DNA of 63,518 bases from Prevotellaceae bacterium UBA2744 (lineage in GTDB: Bacteria; Bacteroidota; Bacteroidia; Bacteroidales; Bacteroidaceae). The stretch is taken from assembly GCA_002353575.1 (NCBI GenBank), contig DEJQ01000011.1, positions 1 to 63,518 of the forward strand, given 5' to 3'. The notes beneath the pieces were generated by a model. That model was not told where the DNA came from. It worked only from the letters and a program-made list of their open reading frames with translations, and searched no databases. Position 1 is the stretch's first letter; each line of letters opens with the position of its first letter. Shown one piece after another: positions 14,951 to 23,795 of the stretch. A program made the translations under genes and the position numbers.

Positions 14951-17302
14951 TTATTGCTTAACGAAGCGGGTGCTCTTAGCACCGTTTTCACCCTGGAACG
15001 TGAGGATGTAAACGCCTGCCGGCAGGTCGTAGATGCCGATTTGTCCGCCAACGACACCGATGTTCTTCAGGAGCTTGCCCTCGGAAGAGTAGATGCGAGC
15101 CACGCCCTCTGTGTCGTCCGACAGATAGATGTAGCTGTCGTCAATGCTGAACGCGAGCGTGTTCATCATCTTTACGTTGCCGGTAGAAGTGACGGCTCCG
15201 CTGAACACAGCCTTTGCGTCGGTATGAACCTCCTTGAGCTTGAGGTCGATCATAGGTGTAGAATAGTCTGTGCCGTTGATTGTCCAGTGCTGGAACTTGT
15301 CGTCGCTGACAGGGATGGCTGTGAGACGGACCGTAGAACCCACTACAACGTTATAAGTGCTGACAGCCTCCCAGTTTTCCATCGGGAATGCCAAGCCCAT
15401 GCCCTCGTTCGAGATGCTGAGAGTGCCGAGGCTGAGAGTGCCGCCCTCTGTGATGACGGCAGAACCCTGATTATTTGAAAGGTAGTAGGCCTTGCCAGGA
15501 ACGATACGTGCTGCCATCACACCTGGAGATACATACCGCATATAGCGGGGATTAACCCTGTCTGAATTTTCATACAAGCTGCGGGTATCATTTAAGGTAG
15601 CAGGCTGACCGTTTACCAGCATATTGAATGTGACATACGCAGGGACAGTAAGTGTCACGGAAGCATCGCCCTTCAACTCTACGGTTTCTGCATCGTCTGA
15701 AAACTCTGATGCATAAACATCATATGTGCCCTGTAGGAGAGTAAAGAATGCCTGTCCGTTCATATCGGTATTGACAGAATTTCCACTGCCGGAGCAATAT
15801 ACAGACATACTTTCCACGGCCTTTCCGTCTGTGTCCTTCACGGTCACAGTCAGCTTGGCATAGTTCAGGGCTATAGTCTTGTTGCCGTCCAGGGTGAATG
15901 CAACCTGACCTGATGTATAAGACACACTGCCATAGGAGTATTCACCGGCAGTGAAGTAATACTTAGTGTTATAGCCCACCTGCTTGGAATTGCCCTGCAG
16001 GCCTCCTACATACATGGAGCCGGCCGTACTCAGATTCGTAGTGAACATAACGGAGTAAAGTTGCACTGGCAAAGCAGTCTCACCCTCTGTGACGGTCACA
16101 TCCACTGCACTTACCTGATTGATACGTAATCTGTAGTTACCCGGCATGGCATTGACCACAATCTTTCCGTCCACGGGCTGTATGCTTGAGTAGCCATTGT
16201 TATTTGATCCGAATTCGAAAGTCTGAGTGCCCAGGGCGGTCTTGTCGTCACAATTCAGCGTAATCGTCACTTTCCCGGTCTTTATATCCACGGTCTTGTC
16301 AGCCTCCTCCACAGTGAACTTCTGAGTGCCGCCAGCCACGGTATATTGATATTCTCCCGGAAGCAGGTACATACTTGCCTCGCCCTTAGCGTTTGTAGTT
16401 ACAGTCTTTGAAGAACCGTAATAGCCAGTATTGTTTTCACTATAAACCCTCACGTCGATTGTCTGCCCCGCATTAGGAGTAGAGCCGGTCATCGACTTGA
16501 ACGTCACCTTCTGGTAGTCAAGGTACGCAGTCATATCCCCGGTTACTTCAATCTTCTTGCTGAAAGCACCTATGTCATCCTTTATCCAATAAGAACCCGC
16601 ATAGACCGAAACAGACGAATTATAAGAAGAAAAATAGTCTCCATTAGTGTCACCATATTTACACAGATACATAGAGCCTGAATTGCCGACAGGGAAATCG
16701 CCATATCGGCACACAACTCTCAGAGTGTATTTCGTAGATTGCTCTCCACTCTCCCCACTCTTTCCACGCTTGAGATTCAGAGCATAGTCGGCAGTCAGGT
16801 CAAAATTTCCCGAAACAGAATTCCACTCATAAGAATAGCCGCTTGCCTTTGCAAAATAGACAACGGCTTCGCCTGTGTCATACGAGGTGTTGAAGGTTGT
16901 ATTTTGTCCGTTGGGACAGGAAATTTTTACATACTCCCCTGTAAGAGCTGCGCCGTCACTGTCCTTCGTAGTCACAGTCAGCTTCTTGCATTCCAGGTTT
17001 ACAGTAGCTCCGTCTGTAACTGTGAAAGTGCCCTCGTGTCCCAGACTGGTGCGATAAGAAACTTTCTGACCTGCATAACTGTCATCAATAGAAACAGAGC
17101 ATTCACCATTGTAAAATGATGAGCCGCCGTAAGATGAATTAAGCTGTTCACCGTTCTTGTAGATTGAAACACTTGCTGAATTACTTGTCACAACCGTACT
17201 ACCATTGTAAACAAGCTTCAACGTAACCTGAGCTGCCCACACGTTCGCAGGCATCAGACATGCCGCCGCAAGGACAAGCATGGAGAGAAGAGTCTTCTTC
17301 AT
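14951..17302 (-). CDS. T9SS-exported repetitive surface protein (type A sorting domain)
   Basis: 783 residues. Signal peptide 1-23 (ends V-W-A-A). The body has about eight Ig-like/carboxypeptidase-regulatory-like modules, recognisable by recurring L-T-V-T-V-K-D-T-D-G-K-A and V-T-I-T-L-N-C stretches, rich in Ser, Thr, Gly and Tyr. The last 75 residues form a T9SS type A C-terminal domain (A-R-I-Y-S-S-E-G-K-L-L, then Y-D-L-P-A-G-V-Y-I-L and a terminal R-F-V-K-Q). It is predicted to cross the outer membrane by T9SS and be anchored or released; the role may be adhesion, but this is inference. It is preceded by a leader of about 370 nt with its own promoter, which is unusual. Confidence 0.8.
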   Translation of the reverse strand: MKKTLLSMLVLAAACLMPANVWAAQVTLKLVYNGSTVVTSNSASVSIYKNGEQLNSSYGGSSFYNGECSVSIDDSYAGQKVSYRTSLGHEGTFTVTDGATVNLECKKLTVTTKDSDGAALTGEYVKISCPNGQNTTFNTSYDTGEAVVYFAKASGYSYEWNSVSGNFDLTADYALNLKRGKSGESGEQSTKYTLRVVCRYGDFPVGNSGSMYLCKYGDTNGDYFSSYNSSVSVYAGSYWIKDDIGAFSKKIEVTGDMTAYLDYQKVTFKSMTGSTPNAGQTIDVRVYSENNTGYYGSSKTVTTNAKGEASMYLLPGEYQYTVAGGTQKFTVEEADKTVDIKTGKVTITLNCDDKTALGTQTFEFGSNNNGYSSIQPVDGKIVVNAMPGNYRLRINQVSAVDVTVTEGETALPVQLYSVMFTTNLSTAGSMYVGGLQGNSKQVGYNTKYYFTAGEYSYGSVSYTSGQVAFTLDGNKTIALNYAKLTVTVKDTDGKAVESMSVYCSGSGNSVNTDMNGQAFFTLLQGTYDVYASEFSDDAETVELKGDASVTLTVPAYVTFNMLVNGQPATLNDTRSLYENSDRVNPRYMRYVSPGVMAARIVPGKAYYLSNNQGSAVITEGGTLSLGTLSISNEGMGLAFPMENWEAVSTYNVVVGSTVRLTAIPVSDDKFQHWTINGTDYSTPMIDLKLKEVHTDAKAVFSGAVTSTGNVKMMNTLAFSIDDSYIYLSDDTEGVARIYSSEGKLLKNIGVVGGQIGIYDLPAGVYILTFQGENGAKSTRFVKQ

Positions 17303-17675
17303 ACGATTCTTGGTTTTAATTGGTTAATAATAAAGTTGAATAAAACATCTTTTTTTATCCGAACAGTCCCGACAAGGATAGGGTTATAAAAATGCAGGAA
17401 GCGTGGAACTGTATGTTCGCATCTTCAAGCTGAGGGCCCTGAGAACTGCCCGAAAATAAAAGATGAATAACTATACCCAGTTCCACGCATTAGCGTGAAG
17501 CCAGTATGCTAATCCTTCTATTTTCAGGTAATGGCAAGTGTGGCACACGAGCCTTCTCAAAAATATTTGCAATTTTGAAAATTTCTCAGGTTTTCAGCTT
17601 GCAAGAAAGAGCATAACGCTTCGATATCTGTTATGACACGGTGTGAAAGACACCAGCAGAAGTCTATACTTCCGG
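17303..17675 (-). promoter_or_regulatory. long structured 5' leader of the surface-protein gene
   Basis: About 370 nt between the promoter at 17679-17709 and the start codon, with no ORF. On the - strand it can form GAAGT/ACTTC and GGTGT/ACACC hairpins near its 5' end, CATAAC/GTTATG, TTAGC/GCTAA, then a long-range 11-bp stem GCGTGGAACTG / CAGTTCCACGC enclosing CATCTT/AAGATG and GGGC/GCCC. A stretch of seven A on the RNA follows near 17350. The nesting resembles a regulatory RNA element or riboswitch-like leader. I cannot assign a known class. Confidence 0.6.
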
Positions 17676-17678
17676 CGG

Positions 17679-17709
17679 CAAAGGTATGGAATATTTTCTT
17701 AACAGCAAA
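17679..17709 (-). promoter_or_regulatory. canonical promoter of the surface-protein leader
   Basis: TTTG (17709-17706), 19 nt, TACCTTTG (17686-17679) on the - strand. This exact-consensus match fixes the leader length at about 370 nt. Confidence 0.85.
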
Positions 17710-17735
17710 CAAAAAGACATCCAATTTCAAAACAG

Positions 17736-17766
17736 AAGTCAGGAAGCCGTGCGGTTTCCTGACTTT
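17736..17766 (-). terminator. terminator of uvrA
   Basis: AAGTCAGGAAGCCG / CGGTTTCCTGACTTT hairpin 34 nt after the uvrA stop. On the - strand it is followed by TCTGTTTTG. Confidence 0.7.
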
Positions 17767-17799
17767 CGTATAATATTACTTTAAACTCCTATTACATCA

Positions 17800-20637
17800 C
17801 TACAGGAACTTCGAGGTGATGCCCCTACCCAACGCCTTCACCTCCTCGGGGGTGCCGGTCACAACGACGGTGCCGCCGGCTGCTCCGCCCTCCGGCCCCA
17901 TGTCGATGATGTAGTCGGCCTGGTTGATTACGTCGAGGTTGTGCTCGATGATGATCACCGTATTGCCCTTATCAACAAGGCGGGTAAGCACATCCATCAG
18001 GATGCGGATGTCTTCGAAATGCAAGCCCGTGGTCGGCTCGTCGAGAATGTAGAGAGTCTTGCCCGTATCCTTCTTGGAGAGTTCGGTAGCCAGTTTCACG
18101 CGCTGGCTCTCGCCGCCGGAGAGGGTCGTAGAGGGCTGGCCCAGCTTGATGTAGCCCAGACCGACGTCCTGAATGGTCTTTATCTTGGTGAGTATCTGCG
18201 GCTGGTTCTCGAAGAACTCCACGGCCTGGTTGATGGTCATGTCGAGAACGTCGGCGATGCTCTTTCCGCGGAAGCGCACTTCGAGCGTCTCCCGGTTGTA
18301 GCGCTTTCCACGGCATTCCTCGCAGGGCACGAGCACGTCGGGCAAGAAATTCATGGCTATGGTCTTGTAGCCGTTGCCGCCGCAGGTCTCGCAGCGCCCG
18401 CCCTTCACGTTGAACGAGAACCGTCCGGGCTTGTATCCGCGTATCTTTGCCTCGGGCATCTCGATGAAGAGGTTGCGTATGTCGGTGAACACGCCTGTGT
18501 ATGTGGCAGGATTGGATCGCGGAGTGCGCCCCAGCGGACTCTGGTCCACGCTGACCACCTTATCTATATTCTCCACGCCCTCGATGCTGTCGTATGCCAG
18601 CGGGTCTTTCAGCGAGCGGTAGAAGGTCTGGGAGAGGATGGGCTGCAGAGTCTCGTTGATGAGGGTCGATTTTCCGCTTCCGCTCACTCCGGTGACCACG
18701 ATGAGCCGTCCGAGCGGGAACTCCACGGTCACGTCCTTCAGGTTGTTGCCCCTGGCTCCGCGCAGGATGATGCTCTTGCCGTTACCCTTGCGGCGCTTCT
18801 CCGGTACGGGTATTTCCGTTTCACCGTTCAGGTACTGAGCCGTCAGCGAGTGGGTCTTCAGCAGGTCCTGCGGCTTTCCCTGGAACATAACCTCGCCGCC
18901 GTTTCTGCCCGCCTTCGGTCCCATGTCGATGATGTAGTCGGAGTTGAGCATCATGTCCTTGTCGTGCTCCACGACGACTACGCTGTTGCCCTCGTCGCGC
19001 AGGGTCTTCAGCGACTGGATGAGCCGGTCGTTGTCCCTCTGGTGCAGACCGATGCTCGGCTCGTCGAGGATATACAGCACATTCACGAGCTTGGCACCGA
19101 TCTGGGTCGCCAACCGGATGCGCTGGCTCTCGCCGCCGGAGAGACTGACGCTGCTGCGCCCGAGCGAGAGGTAGTCGAGTCCCACGTTGAGCAGGAACTC
19201 GAGCCTGGAGCGTATCTCCTTGACAATCTCCGTAGCCACCGCCCTCTGCTTTCCGTCGAGACGGTCCTCGATGCCCTGAGTCCATTCATACAGGTGTCGC
19301 AGGTCCATGCAGGAGAGTTCATAGATATTCTTTCCGTCGATGCGGAAATGGAGTGCCTCCTGATTCAGGCGTGCACCGTGGCAGAGCGGACACTCGGCTA
19401 CGCTGTCGAACGAGTCGGCCCATTTCTGCGCCGATGCCGACGTCTCGGAGTCGCGCAGCTGACGGATGTAGCGTGCCAGTCCTTCGTATTCCGTATAGTA
19501 GTCGCTGCTGGTGTGTATGAGTTCCGCCTTGATGCAGATGCGTTCCTGGCGACCGTAGATGATTTCCCTCACTGCCTCGTCGTCCATATCCTTCACCGGA
19601 GTGTTCAGGTCGTAGTCGTGAGCATGCAGCACAGCCTCAATCTGCCAGAAGATGAAAGCCTTCTTCATCTTTCCCAGCGGAGCCAGGGCGCCCTCAGCCA
19701 CCGACAGGTTGCGGTCGGGGATAATCTTGTCCTCGTCGATCAGGCTCACCATTCCCAGTCCCTTGCAATGCGGACAGGCACCCTGCGGCGAGTTGAACGA
19801 GAAGTTGTTCGGAGCCGGCTCGTGATAGCATATCCCCGTCGTGGGACACATCAGCTGCTTGGAGTAGTACTTCAGATTCTCGCTGTCAGGTTCAGCCACC
19901 ATAATCTGCCCCTCGCCTATCTTCATCGCCTGTTCCAGACTCTTCTTCAGCCGTTCGCCGTCCTTGCTGTTCACGGCGAGCTTATCCACGACAACCTCGA
20001 TGTTGTGGTTCTTGTATCTGTCCACCTTCATTCCGGGTGTCACCTCGACTATCTTGCCATCTACTCGCGCCCAGAGGAATCCCTTCTTCAGGATGTTCTC
20101 GAAGAGCTCGCGATAGTGTCCCTTGCGGCTCCGCACCATCGGAGCCAGAATGTAGATGCGACGGCCATCGTAGTTATCCAGGATGAGCTGCTGAATCTGT
20201 TCCTCGGTGTATTTCACCATCTTCTCGCCCGTGACGTAGCTGTATGCCTCGCCGGCACGCGCAAAGAGCAGACGCAGGTAGTCGTAGATCTCAGTAACCG
20301 TGCCCACCGTAGAACGCGGATTCTTGTTCACCGTCTTCTGTTCGATGCTGATTACAGGCGACAGACCCGTTATCTTATCCACATCGGGACGTTCTATGTT
20401 TCCCAGAAAATTACGCACATAAGCCGAGAAGGTCTCGATGTAACGGCGCTGCCCCTCTGCAAAGAGTGTGTCGAAGGCAAGCGACGACTTGCCGCTGCCG
20501 CTCAGCCCCGTGATTACAGTCAGGCTGTTGCGCGGAATAGTAACGTCCACATCCTTCAGGTTGTGGACCCTCGCTCCTTCTATCCGTATTTCGTTATGCT
20601 GCTGATTAGTTGTTTGTGTTTCCATCCGTTTCTTCAT
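17800..20637 (-). CDS. uvrA: excinuclease ABC subunit A
   Basis: 945 residues, typical UvrA length. Two ABC ATPase modules: Walker A G-L-S-G-S-G-K-S-S near 45 and G-V-S-G-S-G-K-S-T near 655. Two signature L-S-G-G-E-S-Q-R motifs near 500 and 840. Zinc-finger cysteines C-P-H-C near 290 and C-E-T-C-G-G-N-G near 755. It is the damage-recognition subunit of nucleotide excision repair. The start is either 20637 (M-K-K-R-M) or the internal ATG at 20625 (M-E-T-Q). Either overlaps the end of the upstream type B cargo gene, so the two are probably co-transcribed. Confidence 0.97.
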   Translation of the reverse strand: MKKRMETQTTNQQHNEIRIEGARVHNLKDVDVTIPRNSLTVITGLSGSGKSSLAFDTLFAEGQRRYIETFSAYVRNFLGNIERPDVDKITGLSPVISIEQKTVNKNPRSTVGTVTEIYDYLRLLFARAGEAYSYVTGEKMVKYTEEQIQQLILDNYDGRRIYILAPMVRSRKGHYRELFENILKKGFLWARVDGKIVEVTPGMKVDRYKNHNIEVVVDKLAVNSKDGERLKKSLEQAMKIGEGQIMVAEPDSENLKYYSKQLMCPTTGICYHEPAPNNFSFNSPQGACPHCKGLGMVSLIDEDKIIPDRNLSVAEGALAPLGKMKKAFIFWQIEAVLHAHDYDLNTPVKDMDDEAVREIIYGRQERICIKAELIHTSSDYYTEYEGLARYIRQLRDSETSASAQKWADSFDSVAECPLCHGARLNQEALHFRIDGKNIYELSCMDLRHLYEWTQGIEDRLDGKQRAVATEIVKEIRSRLEFLLNVGLDYLSLGRSSVSLSGGESQRIRLATQIGAKLVNVLYILDEPSIGLHQRDNDRLIQSLKTLRDEGNSVVVVEHDKDMMLNSDYIIDMGPKAGRNGGEVMFQGKPQDLLKTHSLTAQYLNGETEIPVPEKRRKGNGKSIILRGARGNNLKDVTVEFPLGRLIVVTGVSGSGKSTLINETLQPILSQTFYRSLKDPLAYDSIEGVENIDKVVSVDQSPLGRTPRSNPATYTGVFTDIRNLFIEMPEAKIRGYKPGRFSFNVKGGRCETCGGNGYKTIAMNFLPDVLVPCEECRGKRYNRETLEVRFRGKSIADVLDMTINQAVEFFENQPQILTKIKTIQDVGLGYIKLGQPSTTLSGGESQRVKLATELSKKDTGKTLYILDEPTTGLHFEDIRILMDVLTRLVDKGNTVIIIEHNLDVINQADYIIDMGPEGGAAGGTVVVTGTPEEVKALGRGITSKFL

Positions 20638-21367
20638 CAGTCGTAAATCCTTTCAACACGTTGATTGCCTTCTTTATCTTGTATGCCACGCCATCGCTTC
20701 CCTCGCCCACCAGGTTGATGAAATAGACACCGTCCTTAGCCGGTCTGCCACCTATGTAGCCATCCCAGATGCAGAGATTGTTTCCCTTCGACTCCTGATG
20801 ACTCTGGGCCTGAGCCAGATTGCAGGTAGCAACTTTCTTACCCCAGCGATTGAAGATTACAGCCTCCAGCCTCACAATCGACTTACAGGTAACGAACAGG
20901 AAATCGTTCCTGCCGTCACCATTAGGAGAAATCCCGTCGGGACAGGTAAGCGACGACTCGGGAACAGTAAATGTGACGGGCTCTATATCGTCCACATCCA
21001 CCATCGTTCCGTTCAAGTCATAGGTGTAGGAGAAACGGATGCTGTAAGTACCCGTCTGAGTGATGTCGAACGAAGTGTTCTCGTCGTTACGGCGCACCAT
21101 CAGATTTTCCGTACCCGACTGCACCTTGCTGAGCCGCCATTCATAATAAACAGTATATCCGTCCGTATTCTTCATCTGCGAATTGCAGTCGATATGCAGC
21201 GGGGCTTCCTCCGAAAACTTCTCTCCGGCAGGCACCGTTTTCAGCGTGCCGTCTTCCTTGGCAGTATATTCCACTACAGGGTCCGCCTCCGGCACCGTAA
21301 CCTGCGCCCACGCATTTACAGCAAGAAGACACAAAAGCGATATGGTTATAAGTTTTTTCATCTTCAT
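20606..21367 (-). CDS. T9SS cargo with type B (gliding-motility-associated) C-terminal domain
   Basis: 253 residues. Signal peptide 1-21 (ends A-W-A). About 120 residues of beta-rich PKD/Ig-like sequence follow, then a CHU_C type B domain: D-G-I-S-P-N-G-D-G-R-N-D-F near 148, F-N-R-W-G-K-K-V near 170, W-D-G near 195 and K-D-G-V-Y-F near 205. Type B domains direct export by T9SS and are often retained at the cell surface. The protein is short for this class. It overlaps uvrA by up to 32 nt, an odd pairing of a surface protein with a repair gene. Confidence 0.85.
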   Translation of the reverse strand: MKMKKLITISLLCLLAVNAWAQVTVPEADPVVEYTAKEDGTLKTVPAGEKFSEEAPLHIDCNSQMKNTDGYTVYYEWRLSKVQSGTENLMVRRNDENTSFDITQTGTYSIRFSYTYDLNGTMVDVDDIEPVTFTVPESSLTCPDGISPNGDGRNDFLFVTCKSIVRLEAVIFNRWGKKVATCNLAQAQSHQESKGNNLCIWDGYIGGRPAKDGVYFINLVGEGSDGVAYKIKKAINVLKGFTTDEETDGNTNN

Positions 21368-21420
21368 CTTGTTATTTCCGCGCGAAGATACGAAGAATTT
21401 TTAATTTTTAAATTAATAAC

Positions 21421-21451
21421 ATTGCACTTTGCTCGCTTATTCGTAATTTTG
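21421..21451 (+). promoter_or_regulatory. promoter of the binding-protein/PorT-like operon
   Basis: ATTG (21421-21424), 19 nt, TAATTTTG (21444-21451); the start codon is 22 nt further on. Confidence 0.7.
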
Positions 21452-21473
21452 CAGGGAATTTTCAATAAATAAC

Positions 21474-22622
21474 ATGAAACGATTAGTATTTTCATTCCTA
21501 TTATTCATAGCAACCATATCAGCTGCCATTGCGCAGGAATATGTCTGCAACACTGAAAGAATCAACGTAGCAGTCATCATGCCGTTCGACCTTGACCATA
21601 ACGTTGAGAGCACAGAATCAAAGAAAGCCCTCGACTTCTACGAAGGTGTGCTTATGACCGTCGATTCGCTAAAGAAGGCAGGTGTCAACATCTATGTACA
21701 GGCACTCGACGAGGGCTCGGCTACACAGTCGAAGATACAGTCCGTAGTGCAGCACCCATTCCTTAAAGAAGCAGACGTAATCATCGGACCGGGACGCGCA
21801 GCCGACATCTTGCCGCTTACATCCTTCGCACAGAGCTACCACATCCCACTCGTGGTTCCCTTTGCCAACACGCTGAACCTGGCAGCCGGAAAACCTTACG
21901 TATTCCAGTGCAACACGCAGCACTCCACCCACTACGACAAAGTCTTCAGCCGATTTGTGAAGCACCACGGCACAGAAAACATACTTTTCGTAGATATGAA
22001 AGACCGCAATCAGAAGGAAACATATACCGCCAGTTTCATGAAACATCTGCAGGAGAAAGCCGTTCCATTTCATCAGATAGAATTTGCAGACTTCGACGAC
22101 AAACTACTCGAAATGCTCGACTCCACACGTAACAATGCGATTATTCCATCTTCTTCATCCGTTCAGTTCTTCGATATGCTCTGCATGAAACTCAACGATA
22201 TGAAACTCCTGGAAAAGTACCATCTGCAGCTATTCGGAACACCAGAGTGGCAGACTTTCCATAAAAAAAGCCAGAATGCCATGTACCAGTACAAAGCGAC
22301 ATTCTTCGCCACTTACTACAACAACAACCTCTCCTCTCGCACCCGTAATTTCATGGAACACTTTACAAACAACTTCCACCACGGACAATACGGCAGTTTT
22401 CCTCGCTATGGAGAGATGGGACACGACATCTCCGCATTTTTCCTTACCGCCATCCAACGCTACGGCAATAAGCTCTTCAGCCACATCGGAACACACGGCT
22501 ACAACTCACTGCAGATGCCGCTACACTTCGTACGAAATGCGGAAGGCGACGGATTCACCAACAAGGCTACATACATTATATACTATAAGAACACCGGAGA
22601 CATTATACTAAGCACATTCTAA
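21474..22622 (+). CDS. secreted type 1 periplasmic-binding-fold protein
   Basis: 382 residues. Signal peptide 1-20 (ends A-I-A). The rest looks like a two-lobe type 1 periplasmic binding protein: V-A-V-I-M-P-F near 30, then A-D-V-I-I-G-P-G-R-A near 100, P-L-V-V-P-F-A-N near 125 and A-T-F-F-A-T-Y-Y-N near 280. In Bacteroidetes such proteins often carry a LysM domain and are not tied to an ABC transporter; no LysM or permease is present here. Ligand unknown. Its stop and the next start share a base (TAATG), so the two genes are coupled. Confidence 0.7.
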   Translation: MKRLVFSFLLFIATISAAIAQEYVCNTERINVAVIMPFDLDHNVESTESKKALDFYEGVLMTVDSLKKAGVNIYVQALDEGSATQSKIQSVVQHPFLKEADVIIGPGRAADILPLTSFAQSYHIPLVVPFANTLNLAAGKPYVFQCNTQHSTHYDKVFSRFVKHHGTENILFVDMKDRNQKETYTASFMKHLQEKAVPFHQIEFADFDDKLLEMLDSTRNNAIIPSSSSVQFFDMLCMKLNDMKLLEKYHLQLFGTPEWQTFHKKSQNAMYQYKATFFATYYNNNLSSRTRNFMEHFTNNFHHGQYGSFPRYGEMGHDISAFFLTAIQRYGNKLFSHIGTHGYNSLQMPLHFVRNAEGDGFTNKATYIIYYKNTGDIILSTF

Positions 22623-23341
22623 TGCACCATCTTCTGCGCACATATCTCCTCGCAACTCTCCTACTTGTCGCTGCCGACATACAAGCACAAGTGGGAGCAC
22701 ACCGCTCCGATTTCTCGATCGGAGCCACCGTCGGATGGAATATGAACCGCAAAAACTTCGTTCCAACCATAAAGCAAACCTATCTGCAATCGCCCATCAT
22801 CGGTTTTGCCGCACGCTATATCTGCGAGAAATATTTCTCATGTATCGCAGGTCTGCAAGCTGAAGTGAACTATAACAACATGGGATGGAAAGAAGTCATC
22901 GAAGACGGCTCGAACAACACCTACTCCCACGACCTGCACTACATCCAGGTGCCAATCCTCATGCAGATGGGATGGGGACGCGAGGTGCGCGGATTCAAAT
23001 TCGTCTTCATGGCAGGACCCCAGTTCGGCTTCCTTATCGGAGAAAAAGCACATTACGGCGGTGACACATGGAATACCTCAAAGCGACCGCAGAATGTAGT
23101 ATATCAGTACGAACACAATCCTGACCGATGGTTCGACTACGGCATAGCAGCCGGACTTGGAGTGGAACTTTCCACCGGAATAGGCCATTTCATACTCGAA
23201 GGACGCTATTATTTCGGACTCGGAGATGCCTACGACAACAGTAAGAAAGGTTACTTCAGTCGCTCCGCAAATCAAACCATACAAGCCAAACTAACCTACC
23301 TAATCGACATAGCAAAGACAAAAAACTGCGTTCGCAAGTAA
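22622..23341 (+). CDS. PorT-family outer membrane beta-barrel protein
   Basis: 239 residues. Signal peptide 1-23 (ends I-Q-A), then alternating hydrophobic strands rich in aromatic and Gly residues, as in PorT/OMP_b-brl_2 barrels (F-S-I-G-A-T-V-G-W-N, I-Q-V-P-I-L-M-Q, F-M-A-G-P-Q-F-G-F-L-I-G). PorT is needed for type IX secretion in Porphyromonas. Whether this is true PorT or a paralogue cannot be decided here, but T9SS cargo genes lie directly upstream. Overlaps the preceding gene by 1 nt. Confidence 0.75.
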   Translation: MHHLLRTYLLATLLLVAADIQAQVGAHRSDFSIGATVGWNMNRKNFVPTIKQTYLQSPIIGFAARYICEKYFSCIAGLQAEVNYNNMGWKEVIEDGSNNTYSHDLHYIQVPILMQMGWGREVRGFKFVFMAGPQFGFLIGEKAHYGGDTWNTSKRPQNVVYQYEHNPDRWFDYGIAAGLGVELSTGIGHFILEGRYYFGLGDAYDNSKKGYFSRSANQTIQAKLTYLIDIAKTKNCVRK

Positions 23342-23356
23342 AAAAGTTCAAAAAAG

Positions 23357-23388
23357 TTTGCACGTATGAAATAAATCCTATACATTTG
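23357..23388 (+). promoter_or_regulatory. canonical promoter of the structured RNA
   Basis: TTTG (23357-23360), 20 nt, TACATTTG (23381-23388). It drives transcription rightward into a region with no ORF. Confidence 0.85.
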
Positions 23389-23392
23389 CAAG

Positions 23393-23690
23393 TGAACAAT
23401 CGAACATTGACATACTAAGAGTCGGGGATTAAGGATAGATCGGGATACTCATCAAATTATTACTGAAAACCGAGAATGCATTTAACCAATGGCGGGCCAC
23501 GCCTCTGTCGCCAGGTCCTCGAGCCTGGAACTTCGGCAGAAACGGTAACTCTTCGAGTCGGTGGATTACAAAGGTTAAAGTAGCACTCAAATCTTATCAT
23601 ACTCGGAGTTTCATCACATCTCCTCCCCGACCCTCTCTTATACAAGACAAGGAAGCACTCCATCAGCGAATGCTTCCTTGTCTGCGCTTA
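23393..23690 (+). ncRNA. structured small RNA, 6S-like candidate
   Basis: A core of about 211 nt closed by GTCGGGGA (23421-23428) and TCCCCGAC (23624-23631). Inside are a helix of GAG..TGC..TTTAACC with GGTTAAA..GCA..CTC, a TCTGTCG/CGGCAGA helix enclosing CCAGG/CCTGG, a GGCG/CGCC hairpin and an ACT-CTTCG-AGT hairpin. It ends at a 12-bp hairpin GACAAGGAAGCA/TGCTTCCTTGTC (23646-23682) with a poor T-run. A perfect promoter lies just upstream. Size and rod-like fold suit 6S RNA, which mimics an open promoter and binds RNA polymerase; Bacteroidales 6S-like RNAs are known. It lacks the marker motifs of RNase P RNA, tmRNA and SRP RNA. The identity is inference. The 23691-23756 part of the gap shows nothing else. 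Confidence 0.68.
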
Positions 23691-23756
23691 ATACACATAG
23701 TTATATCATACATCTATTTTTTCAAAAAATACATCTATCTTCCCAATAAATACCTT

Positions 23757-23764
23757 TACATTTG
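23757..23764 (+). promoter_or_regulatory. -7 box for the GH35 gene
   Basis: TACATTTG, 32 nt before the start codon; no good -33 TTTG. Confidence 0.55.
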
Positions 23765-23795
23765 CACCTGAATCTAAAATCATATAATACAGACT

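Noticed and set aside
17941..20646. 901-aa open frame antisense to uvrA
   Set aside because: Mirror of a high-GC conserved gene; no family motifs.
23393..23690. RNase P RNA, tmRNA or SRP RNA
   Set aside because: The marker motifs of each (for example the tmRNA tag and acceptor end, the SRP GGAAG apical loop) are not seen.
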